NCBI GenBank assembly: GCA_002786855.1
Contig: PCUU01000063.1
Location: 1 to 50,034, forward strand
DNA length: 50,034 nt
Direction: 5' to 3'
Origin: Cytophagales bacterium CG12_big_fil_rev_8_21_14_0_65_40_12
GTDB lineage: Bacteria; Bacteroidota; Bacteroidia; Cytophagales; Cyclobacteriaceae
Below the pieces are notes generated by a model. That model did not search any database. It was not told the DNA's origin and saw only the letters and a program-made list of their open reading frames with translations. Of this stretch, positions 1 to 8,868 are shown one piece after another (positions within the stretch are counted from its first letter, which is position 1; each line of letters starts with the position of its first letter). The position numbers were made by a program, and so were the translations under genes.

Positions 1-19
1 AATCAATCAATAAAGTACT

Positions 20-82
20 GTTATACAGTTCATTACAATAGATTTAACGAGAATTTACCAACTATTTTTGGCCATTAAATCT
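20..82. repeat. 63-bp inverted repeat, left copy
   Basis: These 63 bases are the exact reverse complement of 49972-50034, the last bases of the window. Identity stops abruptly at base 83. The left copy begins inside a short palindrome (ACTGT-TAT-ACAGT, 17-29) that the right copy would complete if the sequence continued. It is non-coding. It could be a dispersed repeat at which assembly broke, or a real terminal inverted repeat. The sequence alone does not decide. Confidence 0.95.
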
Positions 83-137
83 TTTTACTTTATCAATAGG
101 TCAACTCAACTTCATTTTGCACCCGCACATGGACTTT

Positions 138-893
138 TTAGTCTAAAGGGAAGTACTCCACAGCTTCGAAATCCTCACTTTCTAGAGATGCATAGTAGTG
201 ATGAATCTTGTCCGATTTGTTGAATTCCCCATTTCTGTCGATATCTTCTAAAGTTCGGAAATAGAGTTTTCTGTTGACCTCAATTACTCTCCAATCCAGC
301 AGTTCTTGATAATCATTGGTCAATTTCTTAAAGTTTCTTCCACTGATATGAGAAAGATAAAGAGACTCCACATCGTCATCGTTTAACTCTCCATCCTTGT
401 TGGTGTCGATATCGGTTATGTTCAATACCAATAAATTTATACCTGCTTCTTTTTGGATGGACTCCAGAAATTTGAAACTGCGGATCTTAAGATTCTTATT
501 TGTGATAGACCTAAATTTGAGGGAATCTAGGTGTTGGATTTTTAGGTTATCAAGGTTGCCAATATAGTTGTATTCACTTAAATACCCCATGCTAAGAGAA
601 AAATCTCCGTTGCTTACCGAACCAGAATAGAGTTTAGTCAAGCCTCTGGTGGAAGACTTAATAGTGCCAATAGGGAACAGGAGGTAATCAGTTTTCTTAA
701 AATGAATCGGTAATTCACCATTAAGCACTAGAGTTGTATCTAATTCTCTTTGCGCATTCTGTTCATTGTTTGTCGAATCAGGATATACAACGGTAGGTTT
801 AGACTCATTACCGCAAGAACATAAGACAAGCGAAACTGAAATAGCGATTGTTTGAAGTAATTTCATATTGAAAGGTAAAATAAGAATTTTCAT
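138..893 (-). CDS. Hypothetical lipoprotein with two EF-hand-like loops
   Basis: The protein has 251 residues and a lipoprotein signal peptide ending in a lipobox-like LCSC followed by G, so it is probably anchored in the cell envelope. Two calcium-loop-like segments are visible near the C-terminus, DTNKDGELNDDD and DIDRNGEFNKSD, resembling EF-hand or dockerin loops. No enzyme motif is recognised. An internal ATG (codon 10, near 866) sits closer to the hydrophobic core of the signal peptide and may be the true start. Neither ATG has a clear ribosome binding site, which is usual in Bacteroidota. The gene stands alone and is transcribed towards the left end of the window. The function is unknown. 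Confidence 0.75.
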   Translation of the reverse strand: MKILILPFNMKLLQTIAISVSLVLCSCGNESKPTVVYPDSTNNEQNAQRELDTTLVLNGELPIHFKKTDYLLFPIGTIKSSTRGLTKLYSGSVSNGDFSLSMGYLSEYNYIGNLDNLKIQHLDSLKFRSITNKNLKIRSFKFLESIQKEAGINLLVLNITDIDTNKDGELNDDDVESLYLSHISGRNFKKLTNDYQELLDWRVIEVNRKLYFRTLEDIDRNGEFNKSDKIHHYYASLESEDFEAVEYFPLD

Positions 894-1018
894 ATCAATT
901 AAATTTCTCCAAATTTTCTGATAGCTCCTAGCGCTACCTCATGAAAATCAAGAAATTAAGAATGGATCAAAAAGATTGTTTGGCGATTCAAACTCTCTGA
1001 TTTACATTAGCGCCATAA

Positions 1019-1432
1019 ATGAATAAACTGGTTTTAGGTATCGTTTTTACGCTATGTGCGCTCCTTGCCGTAGGTAATACTTATTTCGGTCAGTTCAACA
1101 ATCGAAACTTTTCACAGTCGTCCTCCTTTTCAACTCCTGATGACACTAAAAGTGCTTCATTGGAGCAAGGACAAACTTTCATTACCGTTCCTCCGCAATA
1201 TGCCAGAACTCAAGATATCAGGTTTACTGCCACGGAGAAAGAAATTGAGGAGGAGGAAATAGTTTCTCATAAAAAATATTTAGCTGGTAGCGCCATACTT
1301 ATCGCAATCATTTGTGCCTTATCGCTAGGTTACTTTGCTAGATTTATAAAAAAGCGTTTGGCAGCTTCTAAGCGCTTTTGCGATATCCTTTCGCATAGAT
1401 TGCATCTATTCCTACAGGTTTTTACTATATAA
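1019..1432 (+). CDS. Small hypothetical membrane protein
   Basis: The 137-residue product has a hydrophobic N-terminus (about residues 4-20, a signal peptide or anchor) and a second hydrophobic segment around 88-107 followed by basic residues. A Ser/Thr-rich stretch and an acidic patch (IEEEEI) lie between them. This topology suggests a small inner-membrane protein with a periplasmic loop. No family is recognised. The last 25 residues look less protein-like and the frame may run on beyond a once shorter end. It precedes the efflux operon by 157 bases in the same direction, but that gap holds hairpins, so co-transcription is uncertain. Confidence 0.5.
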   Translation: MNKLVLGIVFTLCALLAVGNTYFGQFNNRNFSQSSSFSTPDDTKSASLEQGQTFITVPPQYARTQDIRFTATEKEIEEEEIVSHKKYLAGSAILIAIICALSLGYFARFIKKRLAASKRFCDILSHRLHLFLQVFTI

Positions 1433-1446
1433 TACTAGGTCTTAAA

Positions 1447-1516
1447 GGCACATCTCTGTGCCAAACCAGTATTCCGTTATTCAGATGTGATTATCCGATG
1501 CTTTCAGTCCTGAAAG
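1447..1516 (+). other. Two small hairpins in the gap before the efflux operon
   Basis: GGCACA-TCTC-TGTGCC (1447-1462) and CTTTCAG-TC-CTGAAAG (1501-1516) are perfect inverted repeats. Neither is followed by a T-run, so neither is a normal intrinsic terminator. The second contains the CTGAAAG core that recurs in the palindrome cluster at 33.5 kb, which suggests repeat-element remnants. A weak promoter-like TACGTTTA lies at 1567-1574 ahead of the adaptor gene. Confidence 0.4.
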
Positions 1517-1589
1517 GTTCGGAAATCAGCCGTCTTCTATAACGTTTTTAAAAATCAAAAATAACATACGTTTAACAAGTAGAATTATC

Positions 1590-2678
1590 ATGAAAAGAAT
1601 TTTCATAGTCATAAGTCTGTGTGCACTCATGTTTTACACAGGTTGTGAATCAGAAAAAGAAGAGAAACATGAAGCACTGGACACTAAATTTTTAGTGACT
1701 AGTCCGGCCAAAATGGATACTTCAATCACCAAGGATTACGTCAGTCAAATCCGATCAATCCGTCATATTGAGTTAAGAACACAAGAAAGAGGTTATTTAC
1801 AGAAGATATTTGTAGATGAAGGACAGTTCGTTAAGGAAGGTCAACTCTTATTTAAGATTATGCCCAAGCTATATGAGGCTGAATTACAAAGGGCACAAGC
1901 AGAAGTCAATTTTGCGGAGATTGAATACCAGAACACAAAAAGGCTGACCGACAGTAATGTGGTTTCTCCAAATGAATTAGCCATGGCCGATGCCAAATTA
2001 CAGAAGGCCAAAGCCGAAATGGCCTTGGCACAAGTACACTTGGATTTCACCGAAATCAGAGCCCCATTTGATGGCATTATCGATAGATTCCTTGTGAGAC
2101 CAGGAAGTCTTTTGGATGAAGGCGAGCTCCTTTCTAATTTTTCGGACAACAGCGAAATGTGGGTTTATTTCAACGTGCCAGAAGCTGAATATTTGGAATA
2201 CGAAACGATCATTGATCGGGACAGCTTGGTCCAAGTAGAGCTCCTAATGGCCAATAATAAGTTATTCGATTATCGCGGTGAAATCAGGACTATTGAGGCG
2301 GATTTTAACAATGAAACCGGAAATATAGCTTTCAGGGCCACTTTTCCAAATCCAAAAGGTCTTTTAAGACATGGTGAAACAGGTAGTGTCCTCATTAAAG
2401 TGCCACTTAAAAATGTATTGCTAATTCCTCAAAAGGCCACTTTCGAAGTCTTGGACAAACGATTTGTGTATGTGATTGATGAGAACAATATGATCAGATC
2501 GAGAGAGATTAAAATTGCAGCAGAAATGCCCCATATTTTTGCGGTGGTCGAAGGCTTAGCCGCAACGGATAAGATTCTTCTTGAAGGGCTCCGTTTGGTG
2601 AGAGAAAAGGACAAAATAAGCTATGATTTTGTAGAGCCTATTGCTGCCATCTCGAATTTGAGTTTGTACGCAGAGTAA
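1590..2678 (+). CDS. RND efflux periplasmic adaptor (membrane fusion protein)
   Basis: This 362-residue protein is the adaptor subunit of a tripartite efflux pump and links the inner-membrane RND pump to the outer-membrane channel. A lipoprotein signal ends in the lipobox YTGC (Cys about residue 19), so it is lipid-anchored like AcrA and MexA. A lipoyl/barrel-sandwich half-motif (GYLQKIFVDEGQFVKEGQLLF) is followed by a helical hairpin at about 90-150, the second lipoyl half (IRAPFDGIIDRFLVRPGSLL) and a beta-barrel region. Length is normal for the family. It lies 24 bases upstream of the pump gene in the same direction. Substrates cannot be read from sequence, and no local repressor gene is present. 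Confidence 0.93.
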   Translation: MKRIFIVISLCALMFYTGCESEKEEKHEALDTKFLVTSPAKMDTSITKDYVSQIRSIRHIELRTQERGYLQKIFVDEGQFVKEGQLLFKIMPKLYEAELQRAQAEVNFAEIEYQNTKRLTDSNVVSPNELAMADAKLQKAKAEMALAQVHLDFTEIRAPFDGIIDRFLVRPGSLLDEGELLSNFSDNSEMWVYFNVPEAEYLEYETIIDRDSLVQVELLMANNKLFDYRGEIRTIEADFNNETGNIAFRATFPNPKGLLRHGETGSVLIKVPLKNVLLIPQKATFEVLDKRFVYVIDENNMIRSREIKIAAEMPHIFAVVEGLAATDKILLEGLRLVREKDKISYDFVEPIAAISNLSLYAE

Positions 2679-2702
2679 TTCAGCCTATAAAAAAGTAGAG
2701 AA

Positions 2703-5700
2703 ATGTTTAATAAAATTATACATAGACCCGTCTTTGGGATTGTAATTTCGGTGGTCATCCTTTTTATAGGAGGTTTGGCTATTAAGCAACTGCCTATCTC
2801 GCAGTTCCCTCAAATCGCTCCAACTACAGTAAGTATTTTTATTGCTTATCCTGGTTCGAGTGCAGAGGTTTTGGTGAATTCAACACTCATTACGCTGGAG
2901 AACTCAATCAATGGTGTTCAAGGTATGAGGTACATGGCTTCAGATGCCACAAGTGCTGGCGAGGCTACAATTAACATCATATTCGAACCTGGTACCGACC
3001 CCAATCAAGCCGTTATTCGGGTAAAGACTCGGGTGGATCAGGTAATGCCACTTTTGCCCGAGCTGGTACAAAGAGAAGGGGTGATCATTACGCCTATTCA
3101 GCCCAGTATGTTGATGTATGTCAACCTTTATGCGAAGGATGAAAGTATGGATGAAAAATTCCTTTACAACTACGCCAGCGTAAACATGATCCCAGAAATT
3201 AATAGGATCAAAGGGGTTGCCCGATCTCAAATCTTGGGCAGTAGAACTTATGCAATGCGTGTTTGGCTCAATCCCGATAGAATGAGAGCTTATAGCATCT
3301 CGGTAGAGGAGGTAATGGAGGCCATGCAAGAGCAAAGCATTGTGGGTCGTCCAGGAAGGATTGGCCAAAGTTCTGGTATTGCAGCGCAGTCTTTGGAGTA
3401 TGTACTGACATACAAGGGTCGGTTTAATAAGCCTGAAGAATATGAGGGAATTATCATTCGCGCTAATGCCGAAGGCGAGAGCATTCACTTAAAGGATATT
3501 GCCAAGGTTGAATTAGGTAGTGAGTTCTTCGATATCTATTCCAACTTGGATGGACATCCATCTGCCGCGATTGTATTGAAGCAAAACTATGGTAGTAATG
3601 CCAGTGATGTAATCGCTGAAGTAAAAGACAAGCTGAAAGAAATGGAAGCGCTATTTCCTCCGGGCATGGATTACAAAATCAGTTATGACGTATCTCAATT
3701 CTTAGATGCCTCTATTGAAAAAGTACTCCACACCTTGGGTGAAGCCTTCATTCTTGTGGCGATCGTTGTGTTCTTGTTCTTAGGTGATTGGCGTTCAACA
3801 TTGATCCCAACATTGGCCGTACCAGTATCTCTGGTTGGAGCCTTTTTTGTAATGCAGTTTTTTGGTCTTTCCATTAACCTGATTACACTTTTTGCCCTGG
3901 TTTTGGCGATTGGTATTGTGGTGGATAATGCCATTGTTGTGGTAGAAGCGGTGCATGCCAAGATGGACGAAACAAATCTTTCTCCTTATAAAGCAACGCA
4001 AGTAGTACTTCATGAAATCAGTGGTGCGATTATCGCAATTACTGCGGTAATGACAGCCGTGTTCGTTCCTTTGGCCTTTATGACAGGTCCTGTGGGTATT
4101 TTCTATCGGCAGTTTTCGATTACAATGGCCTCATCAATTGTACTTTCAGGAGTAGTAGCCCTTACTTTAACACCCGTACTCTGTGCGATTATTCTAAAGA
4201 ATAATCATGGTGTTCCAAAGAAGAAGACGGTGTTGAACAGATTTTTAGATGGCTTCAACGGACTATTTGAAAGACTTACTGGAAGGTATACCAACTTGCT
4301 GAAGAAAATTGTAACAAGAAGAGTGGTCACTTTTGGTATTTTGATCGCCTTTTGCGTGGGAATTTACTTAGAAAGTAAAATGCTTCCTGCTGGATTTATC
4401 CCAGGAGAGGATCAAGGTACGATCTATGCAATTATCCAAACTCCTCCAGGAGCGACTTTGGAAAGAACCAATCAGGTAGCCCAAAAACTTCAAAAGATAT
4501 GTGAGGAAATTGAAGGCGTAGAGTCTGTGTCATCATTGGCTGGTTATGAAATCATGACGGAAGGTCGAGGGTCGAATGCAGGTACTTGTCTTATCAATTT
4601 GAAAACTTGGTCGGAGAGAGAGCATTCTGTAAAAGAAATCATGGAAGAATTGGAAGAAGAATCCAAAGGGCTTGGTGCCATTGTTGAGTTCTTCGAACCA
4701 CCAGCTGTTCCTGGTTTCGGTTCTTCAGGCGGTTTTTCAATGCGTTTGTTAGATAAAACTACCAGCACCGACTATCAAGAATTTGACGTGATCAATAAAG
4801 AGTTCATAGATAATCTGAGCAAAAGAAAAGAGCTGACAGGCTTGTTCACCTTCTTCGCTGCCAACTATCCTCAATATGAATTAGAAATTGATAATGAGTT
4901 GGCGATGCAAAAAGGAGTCTCTATCGGTAATGCGATGGAAAACTTGAATATTTTGATTGGTAGTACTTATGAGCAAGGCTTTATCAGGTTTGGCCGTTTT
5001 TTCAAGGTGTATGTGCAATCTGATCCGCAATTCAGAAGACTGCCTTCTGATGTTTTGAAACTGTTTGTAAAGAATGATCACGATGAAATGGTGCCTTATT
5101 CAGCATTTATGAAGGTGGTTAAGAAACAAGGGCCGAATGAAATCACGCGTTATAACATGTACAATTCAGCTTCTATTCGTGGTCTTCCGGCCAAGGGCTA
5201 TACTACCGCTGATGCAATTCAAGCCATTAGAGAAGTTTCTGCTCAGACTTTACCAAAAGGCTATGACATCGCTTGGGAAGGACTTTCTTATGATGAAGCA
5301 CAAAGTGGTAATCAGTCGATCTACATTTTCATTATCGTATTGGCCTTCGTGTATTTCGTGCTAGCTGCGCAGTATGAGAGTTTCCTATTGCCTTTCGCAG
5401 TTATTCTTTCAATTCCTGTGGGGGTATTTGGATCCTTCTTACTGCTTAAAATGATGGGCTTAGACAATGACATTTATGCTCAAATTGGTTTGATCATGTT
5501 GGTGGGTTTATTAGGAAAGAATGCCGTGTTGATTGTGGAGTTTGCGGTGCAGAAGCACAGGCATGGGGCTACGATAGCAGAGGCAGCCATTGAAGGTGCT
5601 AAAACTCGTTTCAGACCTATCTTGATGACTTCGTTTGCCTTTATCGCGGGTTTGATTCCGCTAGTTTTGGCAACTGGAGCAGGAGCTATTGGTAACCGTA

Positions 5701-5864
5701 CAATTGGAGCTTCGGCCTTAGGGGGGATGCTACTCGGTACAATTTTCGGGGTAATCGTTATCCCTGGGCTGTACTACATTTTTGCAAAACTAGCAGAAGG
5801 CCGTCAATTGATTAAAAACGAACACGACAGACCGTTAACTGAAGAAAGATCTCAACATGCTTAA
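2703..5864 (+). CDS. RND multidrug efflux pump, HAE-1 family (AcrB-like)
   Basis: The 1053-residue inner-membrane protein is the proton-driven pump of the tripartite system. It has the usual AcrB length and duplicated plan: TM1 near the N-terminus, a large periplasmic loop (about 40-330), TM2-6, a linker, TM7, a second loop (about 555-865) and TM8-12. In TM4 the proton-relay motif reads GIVVDNAIVVVEA, so the first of the two classical aspartates is kept and the second is Asn. The TM10 lysine is kept in GLLGKNAVLIVEFA. Its 3' end overlaps the channel gene by 8 bases, indicating translational coupling. The HAE-1 assignment is secure; the substrate is unknown. Confidence 0.96.
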   Translation: MFNKIIHRPVFGIVISVVILFIGGLAIKQLPISQFPQIAPTTVSIFIAYPGSSAEVLVNSTLITLENSINGVQGMRYMASDATSAGEATINIIFEPGTDPNQAVIRVKTRVDQVMPLLPELVQREGVIITPIQPSMLMYVNLYAKDESMDEKFLYNYASVNMIPEINRIKGVARSQILGSRTYAMRVWLNPDRMRAYSISVEEVMEAMQEQSIVGRPGRIGQSSGIAAQSLEYVLTYKGRFNKPEEYEGIIIRANAEGESIHLKDIAKVELGSEFFDIYSNLDGHPSAAIVLKQNYGSNASDVIAEVKDKLKEMEALFPPGMDYKISYDVSQFLDASIEKVLHTLGEAFILVAIVVFLFLGDWRSTLIPTLAVPVSLVGAFFVMQFFGLSINLITLFALVLAIGIVVDNAIVVVEAVHAKMDETNLSPYKATQVVLHEISGAIIAITAVMTAVFVPLAFMTGPVGIFYRQFSITMASSIVLSGVVALTLTPVLCAIILKNNHGVPKKKTVLNRFLDGFNGLFERLTGRYTNLLKKIVTRRVVTFGILIAFCVGIYLESKMLPAGFIPGEDQGTIYAIIQTPPGATLERTNQVAQKLQKICEEIEGVESVSSLAGYEIMTEGRGSNAGTCLINLKTWSEREHSVKEIMEELEEESKGLGAIVEFFEPPAVPGFGSSGGFSMRLLDKTTSTDYQEFDVINKEFIDNLSKRKELTGLFTFFAANYPQYELEIDNELAMQKGVSIGNAMENLNILIGSTYEQGFIRFGRFFKVYVQSDPQFRRLPSDVLKLFVKNDHDEMVPYSAFMKVVKKQGPNEITRYNMYNSASIRGLPAKGYTTADAIQAIREVSAQTLPKGYDIAWEGLSYDEAQSGNQSIYIFIIVLAFVYFVLAAQYESFLLPFAVILSIPVGVFGSFLLLKMMGLDNDIYAQIGLIMLVGLLGKNAVLIVEFAVQKHRHGATIAEAAIEGAKTRFRPILMTSFAFIAGLIPLVLATGAGAIGNRTIGASALGGMLLGTIFGVIVIPGLYYIFAKLAEGRQLIKNEHDRPLTEERSQHA

Positions 5865-7290
5865 AAGAACAATAAATAAATGTTTAGGAATAGCCATGAT
5901 AGCATTGGTTGTAAATGCTTGTGCTATTCCTGAGTTAGCTGAAAAAACAGCAAGAACTGATGTGCCTGAGCGTTTTAATAACGTTCAGGATACTACCAAC
6001 ACGGCTCAACTTAATTGGAAGGAATATTTTACAGATGAAAACTTGATTGCGCTAATTGATACAGCGCTCAGTAATAATCAGGAGTTGAATATTACTTTAC
6101 AAGAAATTGAGATCGCCAGAAACGAGGTAAGCGCTAAAAAAGGGGAGTACCTTCCTTTTGTGAATCTAGGAGCTGGAATGGGCGTTGATAAAGTAGGTCG
6201 TTATACCAGAAATGGAGCCCTTGAAGCCAATACCGAAATTGAACCAGGCAGGGAATTTCCTGAGCCTTTAGGTGATTTTATGGTAGGCGCTTATGCTACT
6301 TGGGAAGTTGATATTTGGCGTAAGCTGCGCAATTCGAAAAAGGCTGCTTTAACTAGGTATTTAGCTTCTATTGAAGGCAAAAACTTCATGGTGACTAACC
6401 TGATTGCTGAAGTAGCAAACTCTTATTATGAACTCTTGGCTTTGGACAATCAGTTGGACATTGTCAATCAGAATATCCAGATTCAAACCAATGCATTGGA
6501 AATCGTAAAGGTGCAAAAAGAAGCTGCCAGGACCACTGAGTTAGCTGTTCGTAAGTTCGAAGCAGAGGTATTTAAGACGAAGAGTCTTCAGTTCGATATT
6601 CAACAAATGATTATCGAAACTGAAAATAGAATCAATTTCTTGATTGGTAGATACCCGCAACCCATTACAAGGAGTTCACAGGCTTTTAGTGATTTAGCGC
6701 TAAATAACGTACAAGCTGGTATTCCGTCTCAGTTGTTGATCAATCGCCCTGATATTCGCGAAGCTGAAATGACTTTGGCTGCAGCAAATTTAGATATTCA
6801 AGTAGCGAGGGCTAATTTCTATCCCTCTTTGGACTTAAATGCTGGGGTGGGGCTAAATGCCTTCAATGCTAAGTTCTTGTTCACCGCACCTGAATCATTG
6901 CTCTATTCATTGGCAGGCGATTTAGTATCGCCTTTGATCAATAGAAATGCAATCAAGGCTGAATATCAGAATGCAAATGCAAAGCAGATTCAAGCGATAT
7001 TCAACTATGAGCGAACCATTTTGCAGGCATATTTAGAGGTCACAAATCAGTTGTCGAATATTGATAACCTCAGTAAAAGCTTTGATTTAAGGCGTCAACA
7101 AGTTGAGGCACTCACAGAGTCAATTAACATTTCGACTAATCTGTTCAGGTCAGCAAGAGCCGATTATATGGAAGTATTATTGACCCAACGTGATGCTTTG
7201 GAATCTAGATTCGAGTTGGTTGAAACCAAAATGCAGCAAATGCATGCGATTGTGAATATGTATAAAGCCCTAGGTGGTGGATGGAATTAA
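5857..7290 (+). CDS. Outer-membrane efflux channel lipoprotein (TolC/OprM, NodT type)
   Basis: The third component of the pump has 477 residues. The N-terminus carries a lipoprotein signal with a Cys at NACAIPELAEKTA, as in OprM/NodT-type channels. The rest contains the two repeated helical outer-membrane-efflux domains, including the conserved LINRPDIREAEMTLAAANLDIQVARANFYPSL segment in the second repeat. It would form the trimeric exit duct. The start overlaps the pump gene by 8 bases, and a strong terminator follows, so the operon is exactly three genes long (1590-7290). Confidence 0.95.
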   Translation: MLKRTINKCLGIAMIALVVNACAIPELAEKTARTDVPERFNNVQDTTNTAQLNWKEYFTDENLIALIDTALSNNQELNITLQEIEIARNEVSAKKGEYLPFVNLGAGMGVDKVGRYTRNGALEANTEIEPGREFPEPLGDFMVGAYATWEVDIWRKLRNSKKAALTRYLASIEGKNFMVTNLIAEVANSYYELLALDNQLDIVNQNIQIQTNALEIVKVQKEAARTTELAVRKFEAEVFKTKSLQFDIQQMIIETENRINFLIGRYPQPITRSSQAFSDLALNNVQAGIPSQLLINRPDIREAEMTLAAANLDIQVARANFYPSLDLNAGVGLNAFNAKFLFTAPESLLYSLAGDLVSPLINRNAIKAEYQNANAKQIQAIFNYERTILQAYLEVTNQLSNIDNLSKSFDLRRQQVEALTESINISTNLFRSARADYMEVLLTQRDALESRFELVETKMQQMHAIVNMYKALGGGWN

Positions 7291-7331
7291 TTAGTATTTA
7301 AAATCTATTATTAAGAGTGTTTTGGTTCAAG

Positions 7332-7366
7332 AAAAGCCGTTCTGTCTTAGGGTAGAATGGCTTTTT
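7332..7366 (+). terminator. Intrinsic terminator of the efflux operon, probably bidirectional
   Basis: The arms AAGCCGTTCT and AGAATGGCTT (one G-U pair) enclose a 10-base loop and are followed by TTTTT. It lies between convergent genes, and the opposite strand also ends in a short T-run, so it may serve the VOC gene as well. Confidence 0.88.
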
Positions 7367-7380
7367 GATTTTATTTAACC

Positions 7381-7734
7381 TCAGACCGCTTGCCCAAAAG
7401 TTAAACAAGTACCATTTGGATCGGCAATAGAAAACTCTTTTTGGCCCCAAGGTTTCGTTTCTAGCTTAACAATGAACCTAATTGATTGTGCATTTTTCAA
7501 GTATTCTGCGTGAAGGCCTTCAATGTCATTATCTATTCTCAGGTAAATCATAAAGTCTGATTTGCTCGGTTCCAGCTTTGGGAACAGAAAAAAATGAAGT
7601 TCGATACTATCCTTGTCCATAATAAGATAGTCACCATAATCCGATCTCAATGTAAATCCGAGATAGTTTACATAGAAAGTCAGCGTGTCTTGTTTGTTGA
7701 TAAAGGGAAGTTTAGGAACTACGGCAGTGATCAT
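7381..7734 (-). CDS. VOC-family protein (glyoxalase/bleomycin-resistance-like)
   Basis: This 117-residue protein has the length and pattern of a single vicinal-oxygen-chelate domain. The opening VPKLPFINKQDTLTFYVNYLGFTLRSDYGDYLIM matches the usual first beta-alpha-beta unit. The close, WGQKEFSIADPNGTCLTFGQ, matches the typical DPdGn.l.f end. Members include bleomycin-binding resistance proteins, glyoxalases and dioxygenases. The metal-binding residues are not complete enough to claim catalysis, and a binding or resistance role is as likely. It is a single gene, convergent with the efflux operon and divergent from the LytTR regulator. Confidence 0.82.
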   Translation of the reverse strand: MITAVVPKLPFINKQDTLTFYVNYLGFTLRSDYGDYLIMDKDSIELHFFLFPKLEPSKSDFMIYLRIDNDIEGLHAEYLKNAQSIRFIVKLETKPWGQKEFSIADPNGTCLTFGQAV

Positions 7735-7967
7735 GATTTTCTTTTCTTCAAATCTACATTATTCGCTTAAATCAAACACTTGGTTTGGATTAAGAAATAT
7801 TGATTCAACAGAGAGAAAAGTACCTGTTTAGTGAGCTAACTAAGCATTTCCGGGCCTCCTAAAGTCAATCGGTGTACGAGATTATTTCAAGTCCATAAGT
7901 GGCGGCAAAAGAAGAACATTTATAATCACGAAAAATGCCTTTAATGTAATATCATTGCAGAAGCCAT

Positions 7968-8768
7968 ATGTTAAAGCATAAATACCCTTTCGACCCAGCA
8001 TTAAAACACCATTTGCTTATTGCATTGGGTTTAGCTGTTTGGGTTTTCGTATTTCTGTATTTTACCGAACCACTCGATGTAAGCGAATTTGGAAGCACTG
8101 AGCAGTTGATTTATCTGCCGCTTTACGGGCTTTTCAGCTCTATCTGCTACTTGCTTACTTTGCCTTTTCAGTATTGGTTGTTTAAACGGGGAACTGACAA
8201 ATGGACGGTTGCCAATGAATTGCTACAGTTCGGGTTTCTGATTGCGCTGGCATTTATCGTTACCAGATTGGTCTACTATTATGTCGTGATGGAAGCGCAC
8301 CCCAACGCATATACAATTGTCTACTTCGCCACCCATATTTATTTCCCTGCGGTGCTTACAATCATGCCTATTATTGCGATTGGCCGTTGGTCCTTTGGCA
8401 AGTACAAAGACAAGCAACTTGATGATCAGAAAATAGAAATCAAAGGGGCTGGAAACTACGAGAACTTACGCCTGCTGCTTAAGGATTTGATCTGCATTCA
8501 ATCCTCAGATAACTACATTGAAATTACCTATCAAGAAAGCGGCAAAATCAAAAAGCAGTTGCTCAGAACTAAGCTAGCTGAGGTAGAAGAAACAAGACCA
8601 GAATTGATCAGAGCTCATCGGTCTTTTTTGATCAATCCCTATCACTTTAAGCAATGGCGCACAGGTAATCGGAAGGTGAATGTGGTACTGACGAACGACA
8701 TAGAAGTGCCTGTTTCTAAAACTTATCAAGCGGCTGTAGAAACGGCTGTCAATTCCGCCACAGAATAG
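7968..8768 (+). CDS. Membrane-anchored LytTR-family transcription regulator
   Basis: The 266-residue protein has four hydrophobic segments (about 18-35, 47-70, 85-105, 115-137), then a C-terminal LytTR DNA-binding domain (about 160-258). The domain shows the family pattern LKDLICIQSSDNYIEI, the LRTKLAEVEE linker and HRSFLINPYHFKQW. There is no response-regulator receiver domain, so it is a one-component membrane type common in Bacteroidota rather than a two-component partner. The signal sensed is unknown. It lies upstream of the S41-like protease gene, which has its own promoter-like site in the 100-base gap and is a possible target. Confidence 0.9.
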   Translation: MLKHKYPFDPALKHHLLIALGLAVWVFVFLYFTEPLDVSEFGSTEQLIYLPLYGLFSSICYLLTLPFQYWLFKRGTDKWTVANELLQFGFLIALAFIVTRLVYYYVVMEAHPNAYTIVYFATHIYFPAVLTIMPIIAIGRWSFGKYKDKQLDDQKIEIKGAGNYENLRLLLKDLICIQSSDNYIEITYQESGKIKKQLLRTKLAEVEETRPELIRAHRSFLINPYHFKQWRTGNRKVNVVLTNDIEVPVSKTYQAAVETAVNSATE

Positions 8769-8799
8769 TTTGATTTCGCCACAACCCTAATTAAATAGG

Positions 8800-8829
8800 T
8801 TTAAAGGCCGATTTCTGTTTGTACGTTTG
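8800..8829 (+). promoter_or_regulatory. Candidate promoter for the S41-like protease gene
   Basis: TACGTTTG (8822-8829) matches the Bacteroidota -7 element TAnnTTTG exactly. A TTTA at 8800-8803 stands 18 bases upstream in the place of the -33 TTTG. The predicted transcript start near 8836 gives an untranslated leader of about 33 bases. Confidence 0.55.
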
Positions 8830-8868
8830 AACCAGTCAAACACATAAATACACGCAAAACAAACAGAC

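Noticed and set aside
2940..3488. 182-codon open frame antisense to the RND pump gene
   Set aside because: It is a shadow of the pump gene. The translation is low-complexity in pattern and matches no family.
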